Below are positions 9,000-17,335 of a stretch of 64,000 bases of DNA, piece after piece. The notes under the pieces were generated by a model. It was given only the letters and a program-made list of their open reading frames with translations, searched no databases and was not told the origin of the DNA. The position numbers and the translations under genes are program-made. The stretch is taken from NCBI RefSeq assembly GCF_000805385.1, contig NZ_JTJW01000007.1:124001-188000 (forward strand), read 5' to 3'. Source of the stretch: Mycolicibacterium setense. GTDB taxonomy: Bacteria; Actinomycetota; Actinomycetes; Mycobacteriales; Mycobacteriaceae. The first letter of the stretch is position 1; every line of letters starts with the position of its first letter.

Positions 9000-10904
9000 A
9001 TGGAGATGTTCACCCAGTCGCTGGACTGGGGCAACGAGATCCTTGCGTCGTTGTTCTGGGTGCTCAAGGCCTGGGCGATCGGCGCGGTGGCGCTGGTCGC
9101 GGTGGCAGCGGTGCTGGCCCGGTTCACCACGTGGGGCCGTCAGTTCTGGCGGGTCACAAGTGGATATTTCATTGGGCGCCAAAGCATTCCGGTGTGGGGG
9201 CTGCTCGGTGTTCTGCTGTTTTCGGTGATGCTCTCGGTGCGCATGGACGTCTTGTTCAGCTACTACCTCAACGATCAGACCACGGCGCTGCAAGTGGCCT
9301 TCTCCGGCGCGGGATCGGGCGATGATGCGGTGCGCCGCTCGGGAATCGACGGTTTCTGGCAGTCGATCCTGATCTTCGCGATGTTGGTGACGGCCGACAT
9401 CACCCGCACCCTGCTCGACCTGTATCTGATGCAGTACTTCATCGTTCGGTGGCGGGTCTGGCTGACCACCCGGCTCACCGGCGACTGGCTGGATCAACGG
9501 GCCTACTACCGCGGACGTTTCATCGGCGGCTTCGGCGGTACCCCGATCGACAATCCGGACCAGCGCATCCAGCAGGACATCGATGTGTTCACCACGGGCA
9601 CCGGACCCGAAACCAACACTCCGACCGTCGCCACCGCGCAGACGCTGTTGTTCGGATCGGTGTACGCGATCGTCTCGGTGGTGGCGTTCACCCCGATCCT
9701 GTGGAACCTGGCGGGGCCCTTGACGATTCTGGGTGTGACGGTGCCGAAAGCGTTGTTCTGGATCGCTTTGTTGTGGGTGTTGATGACGACGGTGGTGGCG
9801 ATCTGGATCGGCAGACCGATGATCCGCCTGACGTTCCGCAACTCGCTGACCAACGCGGCGTTCCGGTACGCGCTGGTGCGCGTCCGCGACGGCGCCGAGG
9901 CGGTCGGCTTCTATCACGGCGAACGTACCGAACGCGGCACGCTGGCAGACCGGTTCGCCAACGTGATCGCGAATTACCGGCGGCTCGTCGTGCGTGGCGT
10001 CGCCTTTCTCGGCTGGAACCGGTCCATCAACCAGATCATCGACCCGCTCCCGCTGATCATCCAGGCGCCTCGGTTGTTCGCGGGTCAATTGACGTACGGC
10101 GACGTCCTGCAATCGGCGAGTGCGTTCAGCCGGGTGCAGAGTTCGCTGAGCTTCTTCCGCTCGGTGTACGACGCGTTCGCCGGGTACCGAGCCGCGATCA
10201 TCCGCCTGGACGGGCTCGTGACTGCGAACGAACAGGCAAGGGCGCTACCGCGATTGGACACCGGGGTGAGCACCAACGGCGGGGTCGAGCTCGAGGATGT
10301 CGAGGTGCGATCGCCCGACGGTGATCTACTGCTGCACGATCTGGACATGCAACTGGCGCCGGGCGATTCGCTTGTCATCACGGGGCCGTCCGGCACCGGG
10401 AAGACGACGCTGTTGCGCAGCCTGGCCCGGCTCTGGCCGTATGGTTCGGGCACGGTCCGCTATCCCGAGGTGGGCGGGGTCATGTTCCTGTCCCAGCTCC
10501 CCTATGCCCCACTGGGCGATCTGCGGACGGTGGCCTCTTATCCCTCACCGGCCGGTACCTACAGCGACGACGAGGTCCGGGCGGCGCTCGACGCCGTCGC
10601 CCTGGGAAACCTGACCTCCCGGCTCGATGAGGATGCCGATTGGGGAAAAGTGTTGTCCCCGGGCGAACAACAGCGGATCGCGTTCGCCCGGGTCCTGCTG
10701 GCCGGACCGTCGGCAGTATTCCTCGACGAGGCCACCTCGGCACTCGACGCCGGTCAGCAGCATGCGTTGTATACGACGCTGCGCACCGAGTTGCCCGACT
10801 GCATCGTGGTCAGCATCAGCCATCGGGACAGCGTCAACCGGCTCCACGACCGGCGCCTGGAACTGCTCGGCGCCGGTCGGTGGGAGCTCACGCCCGTGCG
10901 TTAG
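9000..10904 (+). CDS. BacA/SbmA-type ABC transporter (Rv1819c-like), copy 2
   Basis: This 634-residue tandem paralogue of the preceding gene has the same fold order: an N-terminal membrane domain starting MEMFTQSLDWGNEI, then a cytoplasmic ATPase with GPSGTGKT near residue 460, LSPGEQQRIAF near 552 and VFLDEATS near 573. The two differ clearly in sequence (for example NDQTTALQVAFSGAGSG against NDLMTSFQVIAGGISSG), so this is not a recent duplication. Each polypeptide has one ATPase half, so either homodimers or a heterodimer is possible. The 3' end overlaps the convergent flavoprotein gene by four bases. Confidence 0.92.
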   Translation: MEMFTQSLDWGNEILASLFWVLKAWAIGAVALVAVAAVLARFTTWGRQFWRVTSGYFIGRQSIPVWGLLGVLLFSVMLSVRMDVLFSYYLNDQTTALQVAFSGAGSGDDAVRRSGIDGFWQSILIFAMLVTADITRTLLDLYLMQYFIVRWRVWLTTRLTGDWLDQRAYYRGRFIGGFGGTPIDNPDQRIQQDIDVFTTGTGPETNTPTVATAQTLLFGSVYAIVSVVAFTPILWNLAGPLTILGVTVPKALFWIALLWVLMTTVVAIWIGRPMIRLTFRNSLTNAAFRYALVRVRDGAEAVGFYHGERTERGTLADRFANVIANYRRLVVRGVAFLGWNRSINQIIDPLPLIIQAPRLFAGQLTYGDVLQSASAFSRVQSSLSFFRSVYDAFAGYRAAIIRLDGLVTANEQARALPRLDTGVSTNGGVELEDVEVRSPDGDLLLHDLDMQLAPGDSLVITGPSGTGKTTLLRSLARLWPYGSGTVRYPEVGGVMFLSQLPYAPLGDLRTVASYPSPAGTYSDDEVRAALDAVALGNLTSRLDEDADWGKVLSPGEQQRIAFARVLLAGPSAVFLDEATSALDAGQQHALYTTLRTELPDCIVVSISHRDSVNRLHDRRLELLGAGRWELTPVR

Positions 10905-12388
10905 CGTGCCGCCGCGTGCGCTCCCGCGCGACGCCCGAAGAACGAACCTTCGCCGAGCTGAACACCACTGGCGTATCCCATGCCGTCCTGGGCGATGTTG
11001 GACGCACACGCGCCCGCCGCGTACAGGCCGGGGATGACGGTGCCGTCCGGCCGCAGTACCTCGCCGTCGATCGACACCGTGAGCCCGCCCATGGTGAAGC
11101 CCGAGTACATGGCGACACCGAGCGAGAGGTCGAATGCCGCGTACGGTCCGGTGTCCTGTGCGGCGATGTAGTCGGGTTGCTTGTGGAAGTCGGGATCCTC
11201 GCCGTTGGCCGCGAACTTGTTGTAGCGGTCCAGCGTCTCCGCCAGGTTGCCGGCCGGAATGCCCAGCGCCTCTTCGACTTCGGCGATCGTCTCGTACCCG
11301 TCGATGAACTGGATCAGCGGCATGGCCGGCATCTCCATGTGCGCCTCGTCGACGATGAGGTATGCCTGCTGATCGGGCTGTTGCAGGACGAATGCCGAAG
11401 TGCGGGAATGGTACGAATCCTCGGCGACGAACCGCCGGCCCTGATTGTTGACGATGACGCCGGTCAGCAGGATCTCGGGAGGATAGGCCGCGGCGGTGAT
11501 GAACAGCTGATCCATGCCGTTTGCCACGCCACCGGCTGCCACACCCATCCGGATACCCAGGCCGTCGTCGTTGGGGTTGCCCAGGATGTAGGGCTCGACC
11601 TCACCGTGGTGCTTGGTGCGGCGCTTCTTGCCGAGCGCGGGAGTGTATTCGGCGACCATCTCGGGGTTCATGGCGAAGCCGCCTGCGGTGATGACGACCG
11701 ATTTGGCTTTGACATAACCGGTTTCGCCGAAGTGCTTCCATTTCACACCGACAACCCGGCTCTGATCCGGACTACCGTCGACGATCAGGTTGGTGGCCCC
11801 GACCTCGTAGCGGATCGTGACACCCAGCGTCTCGGCACGTTTGAGCAGCAGGTCGATCACCATCGCCGCCCCACCCAGCTCCCCCGGCACGGGCACCGAG
11901 TGCCCGCGTGGAGCCGGTTTGGCCTGCTCGGTGAACGGCCACACCTTCTCGTTGCCCGTGTAGGACAGGCCCTCGGTGCCGGGCGGCACCACCACCTTGC
12001 CCGGGTAGAAGCTGCGCTCGAATTGGAAGCCCAGTGCCTCAAGCCAATTGAAGTGCTCGACACTGCCGTCGCAGTAGGCGCGGATCTTGTCCAGATCGGG
12101 TTCGCGGGATACGGCGACCAGGTACTTGTACATCTCGTCGGCGGTGTCGGCGTGCCCCGTCGCCTCCTGCACGGCGGTGCCGCCGCCGAGGTAGAAGTGC
12201 CCACCGGCCATCGAGGTGGTGCCACCGGCGGCCGCCGCCTTCTCCAACACCAGGACGCGGGCGCCCTGTGCTGCCGCGCTGACCGCTGCGCAGCCTCCGG
12301 CGATGCCGAATCCGACCACCACGACGTCGAACTCGTCGGACCAGGAATCGACGTCCGCAGCCGCTACGACCTCGGGGATTTCCTTCAC
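10901..12388 (-). CDS. FAD-dependent 3-ketosteroid-dehydrogenase-like flavoprotein (Rv1817-like)
   Basis: This 495-residue flavoprotein is of the fumarate reductase/3-ketosteroid dehydrogenase type. A Rossmann motif (VVVGFGIAGGCAA) lies near residue 18-30, and a C-terminal FAD-binding GLYAAGACASNIAQDGMGY segment closes the fold. The motif MYSGFTMGGL occupies the place where steroid dehydrogenases carry active-site Tyr residues, but delta-1 and delta-4 types cannot be separated by eye. The start is GTG 12386-12388, sharing GTGA with the stop of the VOC gene upstream. That pair sits behind a KstR-type operator, which supports a steroid-related substrate. It corresponds in position to Rv1817. 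Confidence 0.87.
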   Translation of the reverse strand: MKEIPEVVAAADVDSWSDEFDVVVVGFGIAGGCAAVSAAAQGARVLVLEKAAAAGGTTSMAGGHFYLGGGTAVQEATGHADTADEMYKYLVAVSREPDLDKIRAYCDGSVEHFNWLEALGFQFERSFYPGKVVVPPGTEGLSYTGNEKVWPFTEQAKPAPRGHSVPVPGELGGAAMVIDLLLKRAETLGVTIRYEVGATNLIVDGSPDQSRVVGVKWKHFGETGYVKAKSVVITAGGFAMNPEMVAEYTPALGKKRRTKHHGEVEPYILGNPNDDGLGIRMGVAAGGVANGMDQLFITAAAYPPEILLTGVIVNNQGRRFVAEDSYHSRTSAFVLQQPDQQAYLIVDEAHMEMPAMPLIQFIDGYETIAEVEEALGIPAGNLAETLDRYNKFAANGEDPDFHKQPDYIAAQDTGPYAAFDLSLGVAMYSGFTMGGLTVSIDGEVLRPDGTVIPGLYAAGACASNIAQDGMGYASGVQLGEGSFFGRRAGAHAAAR

Positions 12389-12885
12389 TGCTGCTCCTGT
12401 TTCACATACTCGAAGAACGCCCGAATCTCGGGCGGAATGTAAGCGATCTCCAGATACGGCACGCCCGCTGCGGGGGCCGAGAGGTAGGCGAATCTCATGC
12501 CCCCGGGCATGACGCCCTGACACACGACCGGTGTCCCGTCGCCTTCGGCATCGCGCAGCTTTGCGTCGAATGCGTACGCATCGGCGGCCTCGACGCAGAT
12601 GTGGTGCAGCCCCGCACCGTGCCGGTCGAGGAACTCGGTGTAGACACTGTCCCCGCGCACCGGCGCGATGAGTTCCAGTTGGGTGTCACCGGCGTAGCTC
12701 AGTGAGATGTCGGCGGTGAAATCGGCAGGTCGGCCGCGGTAACTGCAGCTCTCGGGGCTGAAATGCACCCCGGGCATGCGCACCCACCGGCGTGCGCCGA
12801 GCAGCGTGCTCAGGGCCCGTTCGGTGGCGTCGAGATCGGCGGTAACCCACGCGATCTGGACAGGTGTCTGGTCAAGCATCGCCAT
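12385..12885 (-). CDS. VOC (glyoxalase/bleomycin-resistance fold) family protein
   Basis: This 166-residue vicinal-oxygen-chelate protein has two paired betaalphabetabetabeta modules: residues about 8-80 (VQIAWVTADLDATERALSTL...LELIAPV) and 90-160 (GLHHICVEAADAYAFDAKLRDAEGDG...YLEIAYIP). The His in GLHHICVE and the Glu in YLEIAY are the likely metal ligands. The family includes methylmalonyl-CoA epimerase, extradiol dioxygenases and isomerases; the epimerase-like layout (HHICVE, GTPV) fits best. It is co-transcribed with the flavoprotein through a GTGA overlap and lies 28 bases downstream of a KstR-type palindrome, so a role in steroid catabolism is inferred. An internal ATG two codons in is also possible. 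Confidence 0.83.
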   Translation of the reverse strand: MAMLDQTPVQIAWVTADLDATERALSTLLGARRWVRMPGVHFSPESCSYRGRPADFTADISLSYAGDTQLELIAPVRGDSVYTEFLDRHGAGLHHICVEAADAYAFDAKLRDAEGDGTPVVCQGVMPGGMRFAYLSAPAAGVPYLEIAYIPPEIRAFFEYVKQEQQ

Positions 12886-12913
12886 GAGAATATCGCCGAC
12901 TCGACGCGAACGC

Positions 12914-12927
12914 TAGAACGTGTTCTA
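12914..12927. promoter_or_regulatory. KstR-type operator
   Basis: TAGAACGTGTTCTA fits the published mycobacterial KstR consensus TnnAACnnGTTnnA at every defined position, and the flanking C and G extend the symmetry to 16 bases. It lies just upstream of the VOC-flavoprotein operon. KstR is the TetR-family repressor of cholesterol catabolism, released by 3-oxo-cholestenoyl-CoA thioesters. Confidence 0.85.
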
Positions 12928-12983
12928 GTTCCGCGATTCGTCACGCCGGCGAGCCGCACGGCCGGGTGTCCGGTTCACACCGG

Positions 12984-13682
12984 TCAGGGCTGCCCGACCA
13001 GGTTGGACACCTCACCAGCCTGAGGTCCTCCGTCGCTGCGGGCCTGTCCACTGGCGTTCTGCCAGGACACGGCCGCCGGATAGTTGCCCCACGTGCTGTT
13101 GAACATCCCGACGATGGCGGCACGGCCATCCGGCGTGATCACGTACACCGGACCACCGGAATCGCCCTTCTGGCTCACCACACCGTTGGCCATGGTGAAC
13201 CAACCGTTGTTGACCGCCTGGATGGTGCCGCACGTCTCCCCGGTGACCACACCGAAGTGACAGACCGGAGCCCCCGGCGTCGGCACCACGGCGGGATCCT
13301 CCGTCAACATCCGCCCTCCCGGGAGGATGTTGTTCACCACGACGTCGCCGGCCAATTGGATGGTCTCCCAATCGGAGATCATGTGGTTGGTGTCGACGGT
13401 GGCGCCGTCGGGCGTGTTGTCCCGGAAGGAGCCCATGTGCCCGATGAAGTTCCCATCCCGGTCGTTCACCGGGCCGGCACCGCGGCAATGGCCCGCCGTG
13501 AACGCCATCCGGCTACCGGGATCCACGAAGCCCAAAGTGCAGACATTGGTGTCCTGCCGGATCTCCATGCCCGGATACACCAGCGAACCCACCGCGGACG
13601 CCGTCGGCGCCGGACACACCAGCAGCCCGGCCACCGGAACCACGACCAACGTCCGCATCACCCCACCAAGCCACCTCTGCAC
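12984..13682 (-). CDS. Secreted trypsin-like serine protease (Rv1815-like)
   Basis: This 232-residue protein has a signal peptide (MRTLVVVPVAGLLVCPAPTASA, cleavage after about residue 30), so it acts outside the cytoplasmic membrane. The chymotrypsin-fold triad is visible: His65 in FTAGHC, Ser175 in KGDSGGPVY, and Asp97 or Asp104 as the acid. Cys pairs around CTLGF/GHC and CHFG/CGTI probably form disulfides. An internal ATG at residue 9 could be the true start, since it begins the signal peptide cleanly. Its position next to the flavoprotein and the erg3-like gene matches Rv1815. The substrate is unknown. Confidence 0.87.
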   Translation of the reverse strand: MQRWLGGVMRTLVVVPVAGLLVCPAPTASAVGSLVYPGMEIRQDTNVCTLGFVDPGSRMAFTAGHCRGAGPVNDRDGNFIGHMGSFRDNTPDGATVDTNHMISDWETIQLAGDVVVNNILPGGRMLTEDPAVVPTPGAPVCHFGVVTGETCGTIQAVNNGWFTMANGVVSQKGDSGGPVYVITPDGRAAIVGMFNSTWGNYPAAVSWQNASGQARSDGGPQAGEVSNLVGQP

Positions 13683-13794
13683 GGCCGGCCTCCCTCGTTA
13701 TCGGACGTGGTGCACGTCACCCTACCGACATCAATATCTATCCCACGGCAACTTCGTTACCGGGGGTACCCGTATCCCGGCGCGGAAAACGACG

Positions 13795-13823
13795 ACGGCC
13801 CGGACCACGAGGGCCCGGGCCGT
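13795..13823 (-). terminator. Intrinsic-like hairpin after the lectin-LysM gene
   Basis: A perfect 9-bp stem (ACGGCCCGG / CCGGGCCGT) with an 11-base loop begins 14 bases after the stop of the minus-strand lectin gene. There is no U-run, which is common for mycobacterial hairpin terminators. Confidence 0.6.
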
Positions 13824-13836
13824 GCATCCGAACAGG

Positions 13837-14445
13837 TCAGGGAATCGTCAAGACCTGGCCGGGGTGGATCAGGTCAGGATTGGCGATGCCGCTGGCATCG
13901 GCGATCTGCTGGTACCTGTTGCCGTCACCGTAGAACCGCTCGGCGATCGCCCACAGCGTGTCACCGGAGACCACGGTGTAGGTCCGAGGCGCCGGCGGGG
14001 GCGGGGGTGGCGGCGGCGCGGCCGGCTCGGGCGCGGCAACCGGCTCCTCGACGGCGGCCGGAGCGACCTCGACCTCGGGCGCAGGTGCCTCGGGGGCCGG
14101 TGGCGGCGGCTCGGAGGTCTCGGTCTTGGACGACCACGCGGGCCCGTCCGCGGCGTACAGCACCAGGTTGCGGTCGTCCTGGAGAACCAGTTTGACGTTC
14201 TTCTTGCCCTTGGTGTCGGTGTGCCAGACCGGCTTCTCGGAGGTGTACAGCACGAAGTTGCCGTCGGTCTGCACCTCCGCCCGCTCCACGTTCTGGCCGT
14301 TGGTGGAAGTCGACCAGACCGCTTCGTCGCGTGCGTACAACACGAGGTTGCCGTCGTCCTGCAACGTCAGCGTGTACGCGCCGTTGTTGGAGGTGAGCGA
14401 CCCCCCCTTCTCCAGCTTCTGTCCTTCGGTCAGTGTGTCTCCCAC
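13837..14445 (-). CDS. B-type mannose-binding lectin plus LysM protein
   Basis: Residues 1-110 of this 202-residue protein form a monocot-type (bulb) lectin domain with three copies of the QxDxNxVxY sugar-binding motif (LQDDGNLVLY, VQTDGNFVLY, LQDDRNLVLY). A Pro/Ala/Glu-rich linker (about 112-152, with a run of prolines) leads to a C-terminal LysM domain (YTVVSGDTLWAIAERFYG...NPDLIHPGQVLTIP) that should bind peptidoglycan. There is no signal peptide, so any export must be non-classical. A lectin of this architecture has been characterised in M. smegmatis. It is a single gene followed by a hairpin terminator. Confidence 0.92.
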   Translation of the reverse strand: MGDTLTEGQKLEKGGSLTSNNGAYTLTLQDDGNLVLYARDEAVWSTSTNGQNVERAEVQTDGNFVLYTSEKPVWHTDTKGKKNVKLVLQDDRNLVLYAADGPAWSSKTETSEPPPPAPEAPAPEVEVAPAAVEEPVAAPEPAAPPPPPPPPAPRTYTVVSGDTLWAIAERFYGDGNRYQQIADASGIANPDLIHPGQVLTIP

Positions 14446-14525
14446 GCAATGCCCCTTTCTGAACCGTGACCCGGACTGTGTGCGCCCGGTTCAGTCGACC
14501 TTACTGATTTGAAGTTTGCTTTGGT

Positions 14526-14649
14526 GCTATTCGGCTCGGCCCGAATTCAAACGTCACACAAACTCTGGGGAACACCGGGAATTTCGCCGTCAGAAGGCCC
14601 GGATCACACGGGCGCGGCGTGTCGCAGATCGAAGCCCGAGCCGAATAGC
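14526..14649. repeat. Long-spaced 14-bp perfect inverted repeat
   Basis: GCTATTCGGCTCGG at 14526-14539 is repeated inverted as CCGAGCCGAATAGC at 14636-14649. The arms are 96 bases apart in the 286-base gap between the lectin gene and the desaturase-like gene. There is no obvious target-site duplication. It could be paired operator sites, an RNA stem or the ends of a tiny decayed element. Confidence 0.6.
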
Positions 14650-14731
14650 GATCCACGTCAATTGTTGTGCCGGGCAATGCTTGTGGCGGAGAACGACGCC
14701 TTTCATGGCCGGACGTACAGCGGCAGCGCCG

Positions 14732-15646
14732 CTAACCGACCGGCTGCGACCGGGAAACCTCGGAGGGCTGCCAGCCCGGCGGGCCGAAGACATACCCCAG
14801 CCTGTCCCGCAGCCGGTTCGCCTGCCGCACGTCACGGGCGATCGCCACGTATTCGTGCGTCTGCAACTTCCAGATGTTGAAGGTGTTCACCGGCTTGGTC
14901 AGCCCGTAGTGCGGGCGGAACACCTCGGGCTGGAACGTGCCGAACATCCGGTCCCAGATGATGAGAATCCCGCCGTAATTGCGGTCCAGGTACAGCTGGT
15001 CGCGGCCGTGGTGCACGCGATGATGAGACGGTGTGTTGAAAACGAATTCGATTGGTCGCCACAACTTTCCGACGCGTTCGGTATGCACCCAGAATTGATA
15101 GACCAGATTCACCGAGAAGCTGGCGAACACCAGCCACGGCGGAATACCCAGCAGCGGCAAAGGAATCCAGGCCAGGATCTCGCCGCTGTTGTTCCATTTC
15201 TGCCGTAACGCGGTGGCGAAGTTGTAGTACTCGCTGGAGTGATGGGCCTGATGCGTGGCCCAGATCAGGCGCACCCGGTGCGCCACCCGATGGTAGGTGT
15301 AGAACAGCAGATCCACCCCGACGATCGCGATGACCCAGGTGTACCACCGGTTTCCGGGTAGATGCCACGGCGCCAGGTAGGCATAGATGGCGGCATAGCC
15401 CACCAGCGCGAGCAGTTTCCATCCGCCCGTGGTGAGGATCGACACCAGTCCCATCGAGATGCTCGCCCAGGCATCGCGGGTGTGGAACCCACCGGCGGGT
15501 GCGCGTTCGGATTCGAGGTGTTCCAGGCGGCGGGCCGCGACCCATTCCACGGTCAGCAACACCAGGAAGAACGGGATCGCGAAGAACACCGGATCCCGCA
15601 TCGGCGGAGGCAGAAAATCCAGAACGGACCTGATCATCATGTCCAT
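14732..15646 (-). CDS. erg3: Sterol desaturase / fatty acid hydroxylase family (Erg3, Rv1814-like)
   Basis: This 304-residue membrane di-iron oxygenase has the three histidine clusters of the family (HRVAHRVR, HQAHHSSEYY, HRVHHGRD), embedded among four or more hydrophobic helices (FFAIPFFLVLLTVEW, GLVSILTTGGWKLLALVGYAAIYAYL and others). Members desaturate or hydroxylate sterols or fatty acids. The Rv1814 homologue is named erg3 in M. tuberculosis by similarity, and its substrate is not proven. The ATG start at 15646 has GAGGA eight bases upstream. The neighbouring KstR-controlled flavoprotein makes a sterol-like substrate attractive, but that is inference. Confidence 0.9.
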   Translation of the reverse strand: MDMMIRSVLDFLPPPMRDPVFFAIPFFLVLLTVEWVAARRLEHLESERAPAGGFHTRDAWASISMGLVSILTTGGWKLLALVGYAAIYAYLAPWHLPGNRWYTWVIAIVGVDLLFYTYHRVAHRVRLIWATHQAHHSSEYYNFATALRQKWNNSGEILAWIPLPLLGIPPWLVFASFSVNLVYQFWVHTERVGKLWRPIEFVFNTPSHHRVHHGRDQLYLDRNYGGILIIWDRMFGTFQPEVFRPHYGLTKPVNTFNIWKLQTHEYVAIARDVRQANRLRDRLGYVFGPPGWQPSEVSRSQPVG

Positions 15647-15678
15647 GTCAGCGTCCTCGTGGTCTCAGCGGATCGGTC

Positions 15679-17259
15679 TCAACGGAAGTTGAGGATCTGG
15701 CTCCCCCAGGCCGCGTGCAGATCGCGGTCGAGGTCGGCGACGGCCTTGTCGTGTTTGTCGATCACCAGGGTGGCCCGGTCATCGCGGCGATACGGCCGCC
15801 ACACCGGTTCCCCGAGTGCGCCCGCGGGCTGCCCGGTGGTGGCGAAACTGACCCAGCGGCGACGTACCCGCGCCGATACCGCGCGACCGTGCTTGAGCCC
15901 GCCCATCTTGAACGTCGGATCCTTCGGCCCGGCAACAAGATTGCCCCACACGTACGGCAGCTCGGTGGCGTGGGCGGCGCCGAGTCGCAGCAGCCGCAGC
16001 ATCGGCGTCGTGAAGTCGAAGCGGTACAGGTACACCGGGGCGACGGTGCTGTGCCCCTCGGCGAACCACAGGGTCGGCATCCGGAACCCGATGTCGCGCG
16101 CCATGCCCAATCCGATCGCCTTGGGACGCAAACCCGCATAGGCCGAGGTGATCTGGGCTTCCGTCGGCAGTTGCAGGCCCGGTTGTTCGGCGGCGATCGC
16201 GGCGAACATGGAACGCAGCGCGTCCGGGGTGACCGGCATCAGCGGCGACTTCATCCAGCGGAACACCGTGGCCTCGTGCTCGTTGGTCCCGATGATCAGC
16301 GGCACGGCGTGGGTGCGCCCCTCCTGCGCGGCGGCCACCGGATACTCCGGGACGATGTCACCGTCGACGACGGGGGCGAATGCCAGCAGCCCCGGGGTCT
16401 GGGTCGGAACCGCGTCGAACACCGCCTTGGCGCCGGCCAGAATGCCGGGTACCGACATGCCGGACAATCGACCGACGTCGTCGCCCGCGATGCCGAGCCG
16501 CTCCAGGAACTGCGCGGCCACGGTCCGGGACCGCTCGGCGTCGTACACCGATGTCGCAGGCGAACTCTGCGCGATCGCAGCGTGGAACAGCCCTTCGGCG
16601 GCCGGGCTGGCCAGCAGGGTGGTGACGATCCCGCCGCCGGCCGACTCGCCGAACAGCGTGACGCGGTCGGGGTCGCCACCGAACTCGGCGATGTTGTCGC
16701 GTACCCAGTGCAATGCCGACAGCACGTCGCGCAGGCCGAGGTTGCTGTCGAAACGCAGGCCCTTCGCCCCGGGCCGTCCGTTGAATTCGGACAGGTCCAG
16801 GAAGCCGAACGGCCCGAGCCGGTAGTTGAGGGTGACCACGACGACGTCGCCTTCGGCGGCCAGCACCCTCCCGTTGTAGAGCGGTTGGCTTCCCGAGCCC
16901 AGGACGTAGGCGCCGCCGTGAACCCACACCATGACCGGCTTGGCGGCGCCGTCCCCGGCTCCGCTGGGCGCCCAGACATTGAGCACCAGACTGTCCTCGC
17001 CCTGCCGACCGCCGAGGTCCAGCGGGAGCCTCGGATCGGTGATCTGCGGGCATACCGGACCGGCCACGGTCGCGTCGGCGACCTCCTGCCACCGCGCGGG
17101 CGGTTGCGGCGACCGCCACCGCAGCTCACCGACCGGAGCGGCCGCGTACCGGATACCCAGCCACTGCTTGACCGTGCCGTCGTCGGTACCGCGAACCGGT
17201 CCGTACTCGGTGTCGGCGACCGGCCGGCCCCTGGTGCGGGCGCGTGTCGGATCGGTCAT
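15679..17259 (-). CDS. Type-B carboxylesterase (LipT-like)
   Basis: This 526-residue alpha/beta hydrolase of the carboxylesterase/cholinesterase family carries the nucleophile elbow FGESAGGG near residue 203 and the oxyanion-hole segment VMVWVHGGAYVLGSG. The family signature EDSLVLNVWAP and the acid/His regions (NEHEATVFRW, and a C-terminal THATELPYVWGN with the likely catalytic His) are present. No signal peptide was seen. The ATG at 17257-17259 follows a GAGGAG site. It diverges from the SMR pair across 76 bases. It resembles mycobacterial LipT-type esterases; the ester substrate cannot be told from sequence. Confidence 0.9.
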   Translation of the reverse strand: MTDPTRARTRGRPVADTEYGPVRGTDDGTVKQWLGIRYAAAPVGELRWRSPQPPARWQEVADATVAGPVCPQITDPRLPLDLGGRQGEDSLVLNVWAPSGAGDGAAKPVMVWVHGGAYVLGSGSQPLYNGRVLAAEGDVVVVTLNYRLGPFGFLDLSEFNGRPGAKGLRFDSNLGLRDVLSALHWVRDNIAEFGGDPDRVTLFGESAGGGIVTTLLASPAAEGLFHAAIAQSSPATSVYDAERSRTVAAQFLERLGIAGDDVGRLSGMSVPGILAGAKAVFDAVPTQTPGLLAFAPVVDGDIVPEYPVAAAQEGRTHAVPLIIGTNEHEATVFRWMKSPLMPVTPDALRSMFAAIAAEQPGLQLPTEAQITSAYAGLRPKAIGLGMARDIGFRMPTLWFAEGHSTVAPVYLYRFDFTTPMLRLLRLGAAHATELPYVWGNLVAGPKDPTFKMGGLKHGRAVSARVRRRWVSFATTGQPAGALGEPVWRPYRRDDRATLVIDKHDKAVADLDRDLHAAWGSQILNFR

Positions 17260-17335
17260 GCGGACTCCTCGGTAAAGCTGGGCGAACTCCCCCACGGTAC
17301 TCACCCGCCTTCGGGCGCTCGGATAGGTTTGTCGA

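Noticed and set aside
10640..12442. 600-residue plus-strand frame opposite the flavoprotein gene
   Set aside because: It is antisense to the flavoprotein, whose FAD motifs are clear; no support for translation.
17260..17335. Guanidine riboswitch before the SMR pair
   Set aside because: The 76-base gap has no recognisable ykkC-type motif.
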